NCBI RefSeq assembly: GCF_043555885.1
Contig: NZ_JBIGHX010000006.1
Coordinates: 248,001-312,000, forward strand
DNA length: 64,000 bases
Direction of reading: 5' to 3'
Source: Pelomonas lactea
Lineage (GTDB): Bacteria > Pseudomonadota > Gammaproteobacteria > Burkholderiales > Burkholderiaceae_C
Shown here: positions 25,230-34,566 of the stretch, piece after piece
How positions within the stretch are numbered: position 1 is the first letter of the stretch
How the letters are laid out: each line of letters starts with the position of its first letter
Notes under the pieces: generated by a model
Told to the model about the DNA's origin: nothing
Database searches by the model: none
Seen by the model: the letters and a program-made list of their open reading frames with translations, nothing else
Position numbers and translations under genes: made by a program

Positions 25230-26045
25230 TCATTGATGCGCCCCCAACGACAGCCCCAACAGCCGCTGCTGCAACCCTGAATCCTCGATCAACTCTCGCA
25301 TCGCGCCGCGATGCACGATCCGCCCGTCGTCCATGACGGCCACCGAATCACCCAGCTCAGCGGCGACGCGGAAGTTCTGCTCCACCAGCAGCACCGTCGT
25401 CTGCGACGTCTTCTTCAGCTCGCGCAGCGCCGCGATCAGGTTCTCCACGATGGCCGGCGCCAGGCCCTTGCTGGGCTCGTCGATGACCAGCAGTTCGCGC
25501 GGCTCGATCAGCGCGCGGGCAATCGCCACCATCTGCTTCTGCCCCCCGCTCAGCTTGCCCGCCGGGTGCTGCCAGAAGGTCTTCAGCGCGGGGAACAGAC
25601 CGAACAGCCAGTCCAGCCGCGCCGCATCCAGGTCCGCCAGCCGCTTGGCCGAGCGGGCCGCCAGCAGCAGGTTCTCTGCCACCGTCAGCTCGCCGAAGAT
25701 GCCCATGGTCTCGGGCACGTAGGCGATGCCGCGCGACGCGATGTCGGGCGTGGCGAGCTTCGTGATGTCCTCGCCCTTGAACGTCACCGTGCCGGCGCTG
25801 GCCGTCCACAGCCCCATCAGCGTGCGCAGCGTGCTCGTCTTGCCGGCGCCGTTGCGGCCCAGCAGCATCGTCACCTGCCCGGCGGGAACGTCCAGGTCCA
25901 CGCCATGCAGGATGTGATACGCCCCGACGTGGGTGTGAACACCGCGCAATGCCAGCAGAGAGCTTGTTGACCCTCCGGTCGCTTCGCGACCACCTCCCCG
26001 AGGGAGGGGAGCGCCGCCTTCGGGCGGCCGTGCGCCGGCGCTCAT
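25230..26045 (-). CDS. LIV/HAAT-type ABC transporter ATPase (LivF family) with repeat-derived N-terminal extension, second set
   Basis: 271 residues from the ATG at 26045, which overlaps the livG stop (ATGA). Walker A GRNGAGKTS, signature LSGGQKQM, Walker B LLVIDEPSKGLAP and H-loop region VEQN are all intact. The first 28 or so residues (ARPPEGGAPLPRGGGREATG) are not part of the ATPase fold. They are encoded by a run of three short hairpins at 25977-26028 that looks like a dispersed repeat inserted at the start of the gene. No later ATG lies before the conserved LLALRGVHTHVGAYHI, so the extension is probably translated. Confidence 0.9.
   Translation of the reverse strand: MSAGARPPEGGAPLPRGGGREATGGSTSSLLALRGVHTHVGAYHILHGVDLDVPAGQVTMLLGRNGAGKTSTLRTLMGLWTASAGTVTFKGEDITKLATPDIASRGIAYVPETMGIFGELTVAENLLLAARSAKRLADLDAARLDWLFGLFPALKTFWQHPAGKLSGGQKQMVAIARALIEPRELLVIDEPSKGLAPAIVENLIAALRELKKTSQTTVLLVEQNFRVAAELGDSVAVMDDGRIVHRGAMRELIEDSGLQQRLLGLSLGAHQ
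25977..26028. repeat. Three tandem hairpins (REP-like element) inside the start of livF
   Basis: Hairpins: GGTCGC/GCGACC at 25977-25982 and 25986-25991; CCTCCC/GGGAGG at 25993-25998 and 26002-26007; GCCGCC/GGCGGC at 26013-26018 and 26023-26028 with a TTCG loop. Such compact GC-rich hairpin runs are typical of dispersed palindromic repeats in high-G+C betaproteobacteria. This one is in frame with the ATPase gene. Confidence 0.65.
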
Positions 26046-26785
26046 GCCGCCACCCCGAGGTAGGCCTCTTGCACGATGGGCGAGGCGATGACGGTGGCCG
26101 GGTCGCCGTCGGCGACGAGCTTGCCCTGGTGCAGCACGATGATGCGGTCGGCCAGTTCGCGCACGACGTCCATCTTGTGCTCCACCAGCAGCAGCGTGTG
26201 CTTCTTCTCCGCCTTCAGCGCGCGGATCAGGTCCAGCACCACGGGCACCTCGTCCACGCTCATGCCGGCCGTCGGCTCGTCGAACAGATAGACCTTGGGG
26301 TCCAGGGCGATCAGCATCGCCACTTCCAGCTTGCGCTGGTCGCCGTGCGGCAGGCTGGCGGCGAAGTCGGTGGCGCGGTGGTCCAGCCGAACCCGCTTCA
26401 AGATGGCCTCGGCCTCGGCGATCAGGTCGCGGTGCGACAGCCACACCGACAGCAGCTTCAGGCCCAGCCCGCGCCGCGCCTGCACGGCCAGCCGCACGTT
26501 CTCCAGCACCGTGAGGTGGGCGAACAGCTGTGTCAGCTGAAAGGCTCGGCCCAGGCCGCGCCGCGTGCGCTGCGGGGCACCGAGCGCGGTGAGGTTTTCG
26601 CCGTCCAGCCACACCTCGCCACTGGTCGCGTGCAACTGGCCGGAGATCAGGTTGAAGTACGTCGTCTTGCCCGCGCCGTTGGGGCCGACGATGGCCGTCA
26701 GCGTGCCGGGCTGGAAGGCGCACGACACGCCGTCGACGGCCACGTGGCCGCCGAAGCGGATCGTCAGGTTCTTGGTTTCGAGCAC
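26042..26785 (-). CDS. LIV/HAAT-type ABC transporter ATPase (LivG family), second set
   Basis: 247 residues from a GTG at 26785, 13 bp after the binding-protein stop codon. Walker A GPNGAGKTT and Walker B VYLFDEPTAGM are intact, and the signature region reads LPHGDQRKLEVA as in LivG proteins. The usual LivG C-terminal segment (IVQEAYLG) is present. It couples by ATGA to the LivF gene. Confidence 0.92.
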   Translation of the reverse strand: MLETKNLTIRFGGHVAVDGVSCAFQPGTLTAIVGPNGAGKTTYFNLISGQLHATSGEVWLDGENLTALGAPQRTRRGLGRAFQLTQLFAHLTVLENVRLAVQARRGLGLKLLSVWLSHRDLIAEAEAILKRVRLDHRATDFAASLPHGDQRKLEVAMLIALDPKVYLFDEPTAGMSVDEVPVVLDLIRALKAEKKHTLLLVEHKMDVVRELADRIIVLHQGKLVADGDPATVIASPIVQEAYLGVAA

Positions 26786-26798
26786 GGGCCGCCCGCGT

Positions 26799-27998
26799 TC
26801 AGCGCTTGTTGCGGATAGGGACCTGCATTTCCTCGGGCTTGATCTCTCGCACCAGCTCCGGCACGCCCCACGGGAAGGCCGGGTCCGCCTTGATGCGGAA
26901 GTGGTACATCGACTGCATCGCCTGGTGGTCCTCGGCGCGGAAGGTCATCTTGCCCTTGGGCGTCTCGAAGCTCATGCCCTCCATGGCCTTGATGAGCTTG
27001 TTGGTGGTGGTGTCGCCCGCCGTCTTCTTGAGGGCCTCCACCAGCGCGATGCCGGCGCTCATGCCGCCCGCGGTGAAGAAGTCGGGCGGTGCCTTGAACT
27101 GCTTGTAGTGGTTGGCCACCAGCCACTCGTTGACCGGGTTCTTCGGGATGCCGAAGTAGTAATAGGTCGCGCCCTCCATGCCGGGGAACTGCTTGTAGGC
27201 CGTCATGGCCGGCAGGATGTTGCCGCCCGAACCGACGGCAATGCCGTAGCGCTTCTGCAGGTCCAGCGCGGCGAGTGCGCCGAAGGGCGTGGTGGCCCCG
27301 GCCCAGACGACGGCGATGACCTTCGGGCCCGGCTTGTCCTTCAGCGAATCGACCAGGCGCTGGATGCCGGCGGTGAAGTCGGTCGTCGCCGTGGGCAGGT
27401 ATTCCTCGTGGACGATCTTCGCCTTCTTCAGCGCTTCCTTGTAGGCCTTCACGGCATCACGGCCGAAGGCGTAGTCCTGGGCCAGGATGCCGATGTTCAG
27501 GCCGGCGATGTCGGAGGCCACGGCATTGCCGATGGCGTCCTGCGACGAGTTGCGGCCGGTGCGGAAGATGTACTTGTTCCACTTGTCGCCGGTGATGGAG
27601 TCGGCCACGGCGGGCTCCACCAGCAGGATCTTTTTGTACTCCTCGGCTACGGGCAGCATGGCCAGCGCCACGCCGCTGGACGACGGGCCCACGGCGATGT
27701 CGGCCTTGTCGTCACCGTAGGCCGCGGCCAGCAGGCTCTTGCCCACGTCGGGCTTGCCCTGGTCGTCCTTCTCGATGACGACGAGCTTCTTGCCCGCGAT
27801 GGTCATCGTGCCGCCGGTGGCGTAGTCCAGGCCCATCATCAGCCCGATCTGCGTCTGCTTGCCGTAGGCCTCCAGCGGGCCGGTCTTGCTGTAGACGTGG
27901 GCGATGCGGATCTCGTTGCCGGCGGCCAGCGTCAGGCCGGGCAGGGCCGCGGTCAAGGTGGCGGCCGCGAGGGCGAAGCGGCGCGTGGTGAGGCGCAT
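26799..27998 (-). CDS. ABC transporter substrate-binding protein (LivK-like), first gene of the transporter operon
   Basis: 399 residues from the ATG at 27998, which has a strong AGGAG ribosome binding site; longer frames upstream lack homology. Signal peptide with cleavage near LAAG-N (about residue 27). Mature protein of the peripla_BP_6 fold: IRIAHVYSKTGPLEAYGKQT at its start and the AVGPSSSGVALAM pocket segment later. It is the first gene of up to eleven genes running to 17461. A sigma-54-like promoter lies about 60 bp upstream, and a 17-bp palindrome lies 170 bp upstream. Ligand unknown; family members bind amino acids, amides and aromatic acids. Confidence 0.92.
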   Translation of the reverse strand: MRLTTRRFALAAATLTAALPGLTLAAGNEIRIAHVYSKTGPLEAYGKQTQIGLMMGLDYATGGTMTIAGKKLVVIEKDDQGKPDVGKSLLAAAYGDDKADIAVGPSSSGVALAMLPVAEEYKKILLVEPAVADSITGDKWNKYIFRTGRNSSQDAIGNAVASDIAGLNIGILAQDYAFGRDAVKAYKEALKKAKIVHEEYLPTATTDFTAGIQRLVDSLKDKPGPKVIAVVWAGATTPFGALAALDLQKRYGIAVGSGGNILPAMTAYKQFPGMEGATYYYFGIPKNPVNEWLVANHYKQFKAPPDFFTAGGMSAGIALVEALKKTAGDTTTNKLIKAMEGMSFETPKGKMTFRAEDHQAMQSMYHFRIKADPAFPWGVPELVREIKPEEMQVPIRNKR

Positions 27999-28059
27999 GG
28001 GCTTTGTCTCCTGAAGTTTGTCGGTCTGCTCTGTCGGCAGACGTTCAACTTCCCTTTTT

Positions 28060-28074
28060 GCAAGGGCCGTGCCC
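28060..28074 (-). promoter_or_regulatory. Sigma-54-type -24/-12 promoter of the transporter operon
   Basis: The minus strand reads GGGCAC-GGCCC-TTGC, followed by five A residues. It matches the TGGCAC-N5-TTGC consensus at all but the first base, with the invariant GG and GC ten bases apart. It lies 62 bp upstream of the binding-protein ATG, on the correct strand, in an intergenic gap next to a sigma-54 activator gene. Confidence 0.65.
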
Positions 28075-28166
28075 GGCGGGGAAGGGGCGCTGGGAGCGGT
28101 TTTTGTGCGGGTTGTCCCGATGTTTTTGGCCTGCGGGTGTTCGACGAGTGTCTGGCGGTCAGTCGC

Positions 28167-28183
28167 TGTCTGAAACCTGGACA
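28167..28183. promoter_or_regulatory. Candidate enhancer (UAS) palindrome, copy 1
   Basis: TGTCTGAAACCTGGACA. A 17-bp interrupted palindrome (TGTC-N9-GACA, with TGTCY/GGACA half-sites) whose centre is about 115 bp upstream of the -12 element. It matches the copy at 32537-32553 as TGTCYRRAACCYGGACA. The distance and symmetry suit a Fis-type sigma-54 activator such as the one encoded at 28580-30079. Confidence 0.6.
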
Positions 28184-28187
28184 AAAT

Positions 28188-28579
28188 TCAGAGGCGCGTC
28201 CTGATCCTGGCTAGCAGATGCCAAGCGAGTTGAGCCGCGATCATCAGCATCGCGACGGGCAGCGCCAGGGTTGCATAGAACAGCTGCGCCACGTGGCGCT
28301 CACCATCTGGAACCCACCATTGCGCCCACGCTTGGTAGACCAAAAGCAGGGCGCACAGCGCCGCAAGCGGGATCCACATTCGAGGCCGGAGTCGCTTGCT
28401 GGAGCCGCCCACCAGGACGAACGGCAGTTGCGGTGCGGCCATCAGCAACCAGTGCATCGCGACCTGCGCAACCCAGTCTGGGATCGATGAGTACGCGACA
28501 CGGGAGACGGCCAACAGCAACGGCAGCAGCAAGCTTGTTGCCACTGTCTTGGCGAAGCGAGAACCTAGGAAGGCGCTCG

Positions 28580-28583
<4 letters not shown>
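28188..28583 (-). CDS. Small polytopic membrane protein (hypothetical)
   Basis: 131 residues with four hydrophobic segments (about 12-30, 38-59, 70-90, 98-124) and a basic C-terminal end (LARIRTRL). Its ATG overlaps the stop of the sigma-54 activator gene as ATGA, so the two are cotranslated. No family is recognised. Coupling to a PAS-containing activator makes a role in signal input possible, but nothing in the sequence proves it. Confidence 0.6.
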
Positions 28584-30079
<1,496 letters not shown>

Positions 30080-30133
30080 GGCCGGCGCAATGTACCGCGC
30101 CGGCAACCTCTCCCGAAGCGACTCCTGAAGAGC

Positions 30134-30158
30134 AAAAGGGCGACCCGCCGGGCCGCCC
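30134..30158 (-). terminator. Intrinsic terminator of the TonB receptor gene
   Basis: On the minus strand a 9-bp GC-rich stem (with one G-U pair; arms at 30150-30158 and 30138-30146, 3-nt loop) is followed by TTTT. It lies 22 bp past the receptor stop codon, before the activator gene. Confidence 0.75.
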
Positions 30159-30179
30159 TCGAAGGCACTGGGTTTCACC

Positions 30180-32369
30180 TCAGAACTTGTATGTCCCGCC
30201 GACGGTGAACGTCCGCGGCGCGCCGTAGTAGGCGTTCAGCACCCCCAGCGCCGCGATGTTGTAGCCGTCTGTCTTGTAGGCCTTGTCGGTCAGGTTGGCG
30301 CCCTGCACGAAGAAGCTCAGCTTCGCGTCCTTCTCCAAGATCAGCCCGGCGTTGACCAGCGTGTAGGCCGGCTGCGCCAGCGACTCCGACAGGTCCGTTG
30401 TCGGGTAGACCTTGCTGCGGTGCGTGACGCCCAGCCGCGTGCGCAGCAGGCCCACCGGCAGCGCCACCGTGCTTTCGATGTTGATGCCGCCCTGCACGCG
30501 CGGCGTGTTGGTGAACTTCTTCTGGCTGGCCACGTTGACGCCGCGGTCGATGTACTCGTCGTACTTCGCGTCCAGGTAGGCCAGGTGGCCGCTGATGCGC
30601 CAGTCGCTGGCCGGCACCCACAGGAACTCGACCTCGCCGCCCTGCAGCGTGGCCTTGCCGGCGTTCGTGAAGTCGCCGAAGAAGCCCGGCTGGCCGGCGG
30701 GTGTCGTGTAGCTGGTGAACACCGACAGCTGCACGTTCTTGTACTTGTTGTGGAACAGGGCGGTGTTCAGCTCCAGCCGGCCGCCGTCCAGCACCATCTT
30801 GGCCCCCACCTCCAGCGAGTCCAGCTTCTCGTCCTCGAACGGCCGGCCCGACGATGGGAAGGCCAGCGTGTTGGCGCGGATGTTGTAGCCGCCGCTCTTG
30901 AAGCCGCGCGAGGCGGTGGTGTAGAGCTTGATCTCCTTGCTGGCCTTGTATTCCAGTGACAGGCGCGGCGACGTGTTGGTCACCTCGCGCGAGTTGTCGA
31001 AGTTGGCCGGCGTCGTCAGCGGCGTGCCGCTGAAGCTGTCGTTCGCGAAGGTCTGGTTCAGCACGACGGCGCGCTTGGTCTCCTTGGTGTAGCGCAGGCC
31101 GGTGCTGACGGAGAAGTCCTTCGTCAGCCGCCAGCTCCAGTCGCCGAAGATGGCCTGGCCCTTCGTGAACACCGTGCCGTTGGTGGTGCCGAAGCTCAGG
31201 TTGAAGAAGTTGTTGCGCACCGTGCCGCCGGCCTTGCCGTCGAAGTAGTACAGGCCCACGACGCCCGAGCTGCGGTCGCCTTCGTAGATGGCCTGCAGCT
31301 CGTGGCTCTGCGAGCTGTCGTGGTACTCGGCGCGCACGTCCGCGATCTTGTTGGGCAGGCCGTCGAAGTCGATGGACGTGTTGGTGTCCGACGCGCGGTG
31401 CGCCAGGATGTACTTCAGGCTCCAGTCGTTGCTGACGCCCCAGTTCAGCGCCAGCGACTCGCCCTCGCTGGTGGTGCGGTTGGCGTTGGGCATGCCGGAG
31501 GCGATGTCGAAGCGGCCCGTCGTGGCCGGCGTCTTGGCGGGGTCGAACGCGTTCACGTTCAGGCGCTGGAAGCCGCGCATGTGCGAGGCGTCCACCGTGC
31601 GGTCCACCGACACCTGCGCGTTGAATGTCGAGCCGGTCGGGAACCAGCCGGCCGAGACGCGGCCGCTGGTCGTGTCCTGGTCGCTCACGGGGCTGCCGTC
31701 GGTCAGGTTCTTGCCGAAGCCGCCGCGGTTCAGGCTGGCGCCGGCGAGGCGGAAGCGGAACTGGCCGTCGTCGGTGGCCGCGCCCACCGCGCCCTTGGCG
31801 TTGACCTGGCCGTAGCTGCCCATGGCCAGCGTGACGGCGCCCTCGGTCTTCTGCGGCAGCGGCTTGCTGACGTACTTCACCGCGCCGCCCACCGTGTTCT
31901 TGCCGTACAGCGTGCCCTGCGGGCCGCGCAGCACCTCCACGCGCTGCACGTCGTACACGTCCAGCAGCGCGCCCTGCGGCCGGGCGATGTAGACGTCGTC
32001 GAAGTAGATGCCCACGCCCGGGTCCACGCCCCACAGCGGGTCCGCCTGGCCGACGCCGCGGATGAAGGTCGTGATCGTCGTGTTGCTGCCGCGTGCGGCG
32101 TAGATGGTCAGGTTGGGCACCTGGCCCTGCAGGTCGCCCAGGTCCTTGATGGCCAGCTTGTCGAGCTGCTCGGCCGTCAGCGCCGTGACGGCCACGGGCA
32201 CGTCCTGCAGCGTCTCCTCGCGCTTGCGCGCGGTGACCTTCACGGCCTCCAGCGTGGCCGTCGGTTCGGCCGGCGCGGTCTGGGCGGCGGCGGGCAGGGC
32301 GGTCAGCGCGCCCAGCGCGGCAAGGGCGGCGAGGTGCAGGCGTGAAGGCGCCGGTAGGCGTCGGGGCAT
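30180..32369 (-). CDS. TonB-dependent outer-membrane receptor
   Basis: 730 residues from the ATG at 32369, which has an AGGAG ribosome binding site. Signal peptide with cleavage near residue 29 (PAAAQ). A TonB-box-like segment and plug domain follow (VTARKREETLQDVPVAVTAL; VEVLRGPQGTLYGKNTVGGA), then the beta-barrel, ending with an aromatic residue (GGTYKF) as expected for outer-membrane barrels. The plug is of the type common in sphingomonads and other degraders, used for many ligands besides iron complexes. There is no FecR/FecI pair and no obvious Fur box. The shared palindrome and -24/-12 element link it to the ABC transporter operon, making a two-membrane uptake route likely. Confidence 0.92.
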   Translation of the reverse strand: MPRRLPAPSRLHLAALAALGALTALPAAAQTAPAEPTATLEAVKVTARKREETLQDVPVAVTALTAEQLDKLAIKDLGDLQGQVPNLTIYAARGSNTTITTFIRGVGQADPLWGVDPGVGIYFDDVYIARPQGALLDVYDVQRVEVLRGPQGTLYGKNTVGGAVKYVSKPLPQKTEGAVTLAMGSYGQVNAKGAVGAATDDGQFRFRLAGASLNRGGFGKNLTDGSPVSDQDTTSGRVSAGWFPTGSTFNAQVSVDRTVDASHMRGFQRLNVNAFDPAKTPATTGRFDIASGMPNANRTTSEGESLALNWGVSNDWSLKYILAHRASDTNTSIDFDGLPNKIADVRAEYHDSSQSHELQAIYEGDRSSGVVGLYYFDGKAGGTVRNNFFNLSFGTTNGTVFTKGQAIFGDWSWRLTKDFSVSTGLRYTKETKRAVVLNQTFANDSFSGTPLTTPANFDNSREVTNTSPRLSLEYKASKEIKLYTTASRGFKSGGYNIRANTLAFPSSGRPFEDEKLDSLEVGAKMVLDGGRLELNTALFHNKYKNVQLSVFTSYTTPAGQPGFFGDFTNAGKATLQGGEVEFLWVPASDWRISGHLAYLDAKYDEYIDRGVNVASQKKFTNTPRVQGGINIESTVALPVGLLRTRLGVTHRSKVYPTTDLSESLAQPAYTLVNAGLILEKDAKLSFFVQGANLTDKAYKTDGYNIAALGVLNAYYGAPRTFTVGGTYKF

Positions 32370-32413
32370 GGCTTGTCTCCTGGTGTGGTTTTCGTGGTGC
32401 CAGGAGCCTTGGC

Positions 32414-32428
32414 GCAAAAGCCATGCCC
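32414..32428 (-). promoter_or_regulatory. Sigma-54-type -24/-12 promoter of the TonB receptor gene
   Basis: The minus strand reads GGGCAT-GGCTT-TTGC, the same form as the element at 28060-28074 (GGGCAC-GGCCC-TTGC). It is 45 bp upstream of the receptor ATG. A second, weaker candidate (TGGCAC-GGAGT-TCGC) lies at 32442-32456. Confidence 0.55.
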
Positions 32429-32536
32429 GGGCCAACCTGGGGCGAACTCCGTGCCAACCCTTGCGGGTTGACCCTGGGTTTGGCGGTCGCCGGCCCGGTT
32501 CCTGTCCGGATTCCAGGCACCCGGCCGCGCGGCGGC

Positions 32537-32553
32537 TGTCCAGAACCCGGACA
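32537..32553. promoter_or_regulatory. Candidate enhancer (UAS) palindrome, copy 2
   Basis: TGTCCAGAACCCGGACA, flanked by C and G so the arms extend to CTGTCC/GGACAG. It agrees with copy 1 at 28167-28183 in 13 of 17 positions, and all differences are transitions. A degenerate relative lies at 32503-32519. It is about 130 bp upstream of the -12 element of the receptor gene and 80 bp upstream of the divergent metallo-beta-lactamase-fold gene. Confidence 0.6.
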
Positions 32554-32632
32554 GCAACCCCGCGGCCTGCAAAGCCGCGGGCGCGCCGATATGCTGCGCC
32601 GCTCAGCTTCCCCACCCCCCTGGAGATTCACG

Positions 32633-33562
32633 ATGCTCAAACGCCTGCTTCCCGCCGCCCTCGCCCTGGGCGTCAGCGCCACGACCTTCGCCGCCGGTCC
32701 GCAGCTCAAGGGCCAGGCGCCGGGCTGGTACCGGCTGCAGCTGGGCGACTTCGAGATCACCGCGCTGTCCGACGGCAGCATCGACCTGCCCGTCGACAAG
32801 CTGCTGCAGCAGCCCGCCGCCAACACGTTGCGCGCGCTGCAGAACGCCTATCTGGGGGTGCCGCTGGAGACCTCGGTCAACGCCTACCTCGTCAACACCG
32901 GCAGCAAGGTCGTGCTGGTGGACACCGGCACCGCCGGCCTGTTCGGCCCCACCGCCGGCCGCGTGCTGGCCAACCTCAAGGCCTCGGGCTACAGCCCGGA
33001 GCAGGTTGACGAGATCGTCATCACCCACATGCACGGCGACCACATCGGCGGCGCCTCCAGCAGCGCCTTTCCCAACGCGACGCTGCGCATCGACAAGCGC
33101 GACAGCGACTTCTGGCTCGCGCCCGAGCAGGTCGCCAAGGGCGGCGACGGCGGCAAGGCCATCGCGGCGCTGGTCAAGGGCTTTGCCGACGCCGGCCGCT
33201 TCAAGCCCTTCGAGGGCAGCCCGGCCGGCGTGGAGATCGCGCCCGGCGTGAAGGCCTTCCCCGCCTACGGCCACACCCCCGGCCACAGCAACTTTGTTGC
33301 CGAGAGCAAGGGCCAGAAGATGATGTTCTGGGGCGACCTGATGCATGTGGCCGCCGTGCAGTTCCCCGACCCGTCGGTGACCATCCAGTTCGACAGCGAC
33401 CCCAAGGCCGCCCGCCCCGCCCGCGAGGCCGCCTACGCCGCCGCCGCCAAGGACGGCTACTACGTCGCCGTCACCCACATCAGCTTCCCCGGCATCGGCC
33501 GCCTGCGCGTCGACGGCAAGGGCTACGACTGGCTGCCGGTGAACTACTCCGCCAACCGCTGA
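32633..33562 (+). CDS. Secreted metallo-beta-lactamase-fold hydrolase
   Basis: 309 residues from the ATG at 32633 (GGAG ribosome binding site eight bases upstream). A signal peptide (cleavage near TTFAAG, residue 21) sends it to the periplasm. The metal-binding motif THMHGDHIGG (His132, His134, Asp136, His137) is complete, with a further His in GHTPGH, Asp in FWGDL and a late His in VTHISFPG. The domain layout resembles lactonase- or alkylsulfatase-like MBL hydrolases more than antibiotic beta-lactamases. The gene diverges from the TonB receptor across the palindrome region, so it may process the substrate in the periplasm between receptor and ABC transporter. Confidence 0.88.
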   Translation: MLKRLLPAALALGVSATTFAAGPQLKGQAPGWYRLQLGDFEITALSDGSIDLPVDKLLQQPAANTLRALQNAYLGVPLETSVNAYLVNTGSKVVLVDTGTAGLFGPTAGRVLANLKASGYSPEQVDEIVITHMHGDHIGGASSSAFPNATLRIDKRDSDFWLAPEQVAKGGDGGKAIAALVKGFADAGRFKPFEGSPAGVEIAPGVKAFPAYGHTPGHSNFVAESKGQKMMFWGDLMHVAAVQFPDPSVTIQFDSDPKAARPAREAAYAAAAKDGYYVAVTHISFPGIGRLRVDGKGYDWLPVNYSANR

Positions 33563-33575
33563 AGCGGCCGCGCCG

Positions 33576-34361
33576 TCACGGCGCCAGCGGCTGCAGCCAC
33601 AGCTGCCGGCCGGCCGGGTCCACGCAGACGCGGTGGCGACTGAGGAAGTCCTGGCCCAGGAAGCCGTCCAGCCCGGGCACCTGCAGGGGGGCGCTGACGA
33701 ATGCACCGGCCGCTAGCGACCGGTCCCCCGCGCTCAGCGGGCCGGCGGCCACGGCGTCGGCCAGCGCCGGGCGGATCACGTTGCGCGACGCCCCGGTGTC
33801 CAGCCCCAGCGTCAGCGGCTGGCCGGCTGCGTCGTGCAGCCGCAGCACCGGCAGGCTGCCCAGCAACTCGAAGCGCAGCGGCTCTGGGCCGCAGCCAGCC
33901 GGCATCGGCTCGTCGCCGCCCAGCAGACGCAGCTCGCGCGCGGCGTAGTCCACCACCCAGCGCCGCTCGCGCAGCCAGCCCCAGCCGAGGTAGCCGTCGA
34001 TGCCTGGCGGCCGCCGCGGCTTGCCCCAGGTCTGCGCGGCCGGTGCCGGCTGCAGCGCCTGGCCGGCCAGCTCCACCTCGCCCACGGCCAGCGCGGCATT
34101 GGCCCGCGGCCGGCCCTGCGCATCCTGTGAAGCGTCGGCGCTGCCGCCGGCGGCAGCCGGGGCCCAGTCCGGGCGCAACGCCAGCGCGGCCGCGCCGCCG
34201 GTGTCGATCAGCAGCCGCGCCTCGCGCCCGTCGATGCGTGCCGCCACCGAGGCCAGGCCGCCTTCCAGCCGCAGCGGCAGCACACGGGCCGGGCCCGCCC
34301 ATGCCGTCAGGGTGGCCGTGATGAGCAGGGCGGCTGCGAGGGGCCGGTGGTGGCGTGTCAT
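33576..34361 (-). CDS. Periplasmic retropepsin-like aspartyl protease family protein
   Basis: 261 residues from the ATG at 34361 with a signal peptide (cleavage near AWAG, residue 22). Two Asp-Thr-Gly motifs are present in one chain: LLIDTGG (Asp53) and LGLDTGAS (Asp187), each followed by hydrophobic residues as in the retropepsin/TIGR02281-type fold. Between them lie GIDGYLGW and, at the end, GLDGFLGQDFL, the partner motifs of this fold. Having two half-sites in tandem gives a pepsin-like single-chain arrangement. Substrate unknown. It converges on the MBL-fold gene with a 13-bp gap. Confidence 0.8.
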   Translation of the reverse strand: MTRHHRPLAAALLITATLTAWAGPARVLPLRLEGGLASVAARIDGREARLLIDTGGAAALALRPDWAPAAAGGSADASQDAQGRPRANAALAVGEVELAGQALQPAPAAQTWGKPRRPPGIDGYLGWGWLRERRWVVDYAARELRLLGGDEPMPAGCGPEPLRFELLGSLPVLRLHDAAGQPLTLGLDTGASRNVIRPALADAVAAGPLSAGDRSLAAGAFVSAPLQVPGLDGFLGQDFLSRHRVCVDPAGRQLWLQPLAP

Positions 34362-34566
34362 GCGCTGCAGTCTAGGCAGCCATAGGCGCCATGCCGGAGG
34401 GCATGGCGGCGGTGCCCGGCGCTGCCAGCCGGGGCGTCCCCAACCTTGTCGAGGTGCGCGCACCCGCGGGCCTCCCCGGCACGGCCTGGTGCGCCACACT
34501 CCGCGCCAACGCGCGGCGCGCCAGTGCGCAGGCCGGCCAGTCTTCGGGTTAGCTCTGGGAGATGCC

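Noticed and set aside
25230..26723. A 497-codon frame as a fused LivG-LivF
   Set aside because: The upstream part is the wrong frame of livG; the two ATPases are separate genes with an ATGA overlap.
32442..32456. Alternative sigma-54 promoter TGGCAC-GGAGT-TCGC before the TonB receptor
   Set aside because: It has a mismatch in the -12 TTGC box; the element at 32414-32428 keeps GG and GC and resembles the one upstream of the transporter operon. Not fully excluded.
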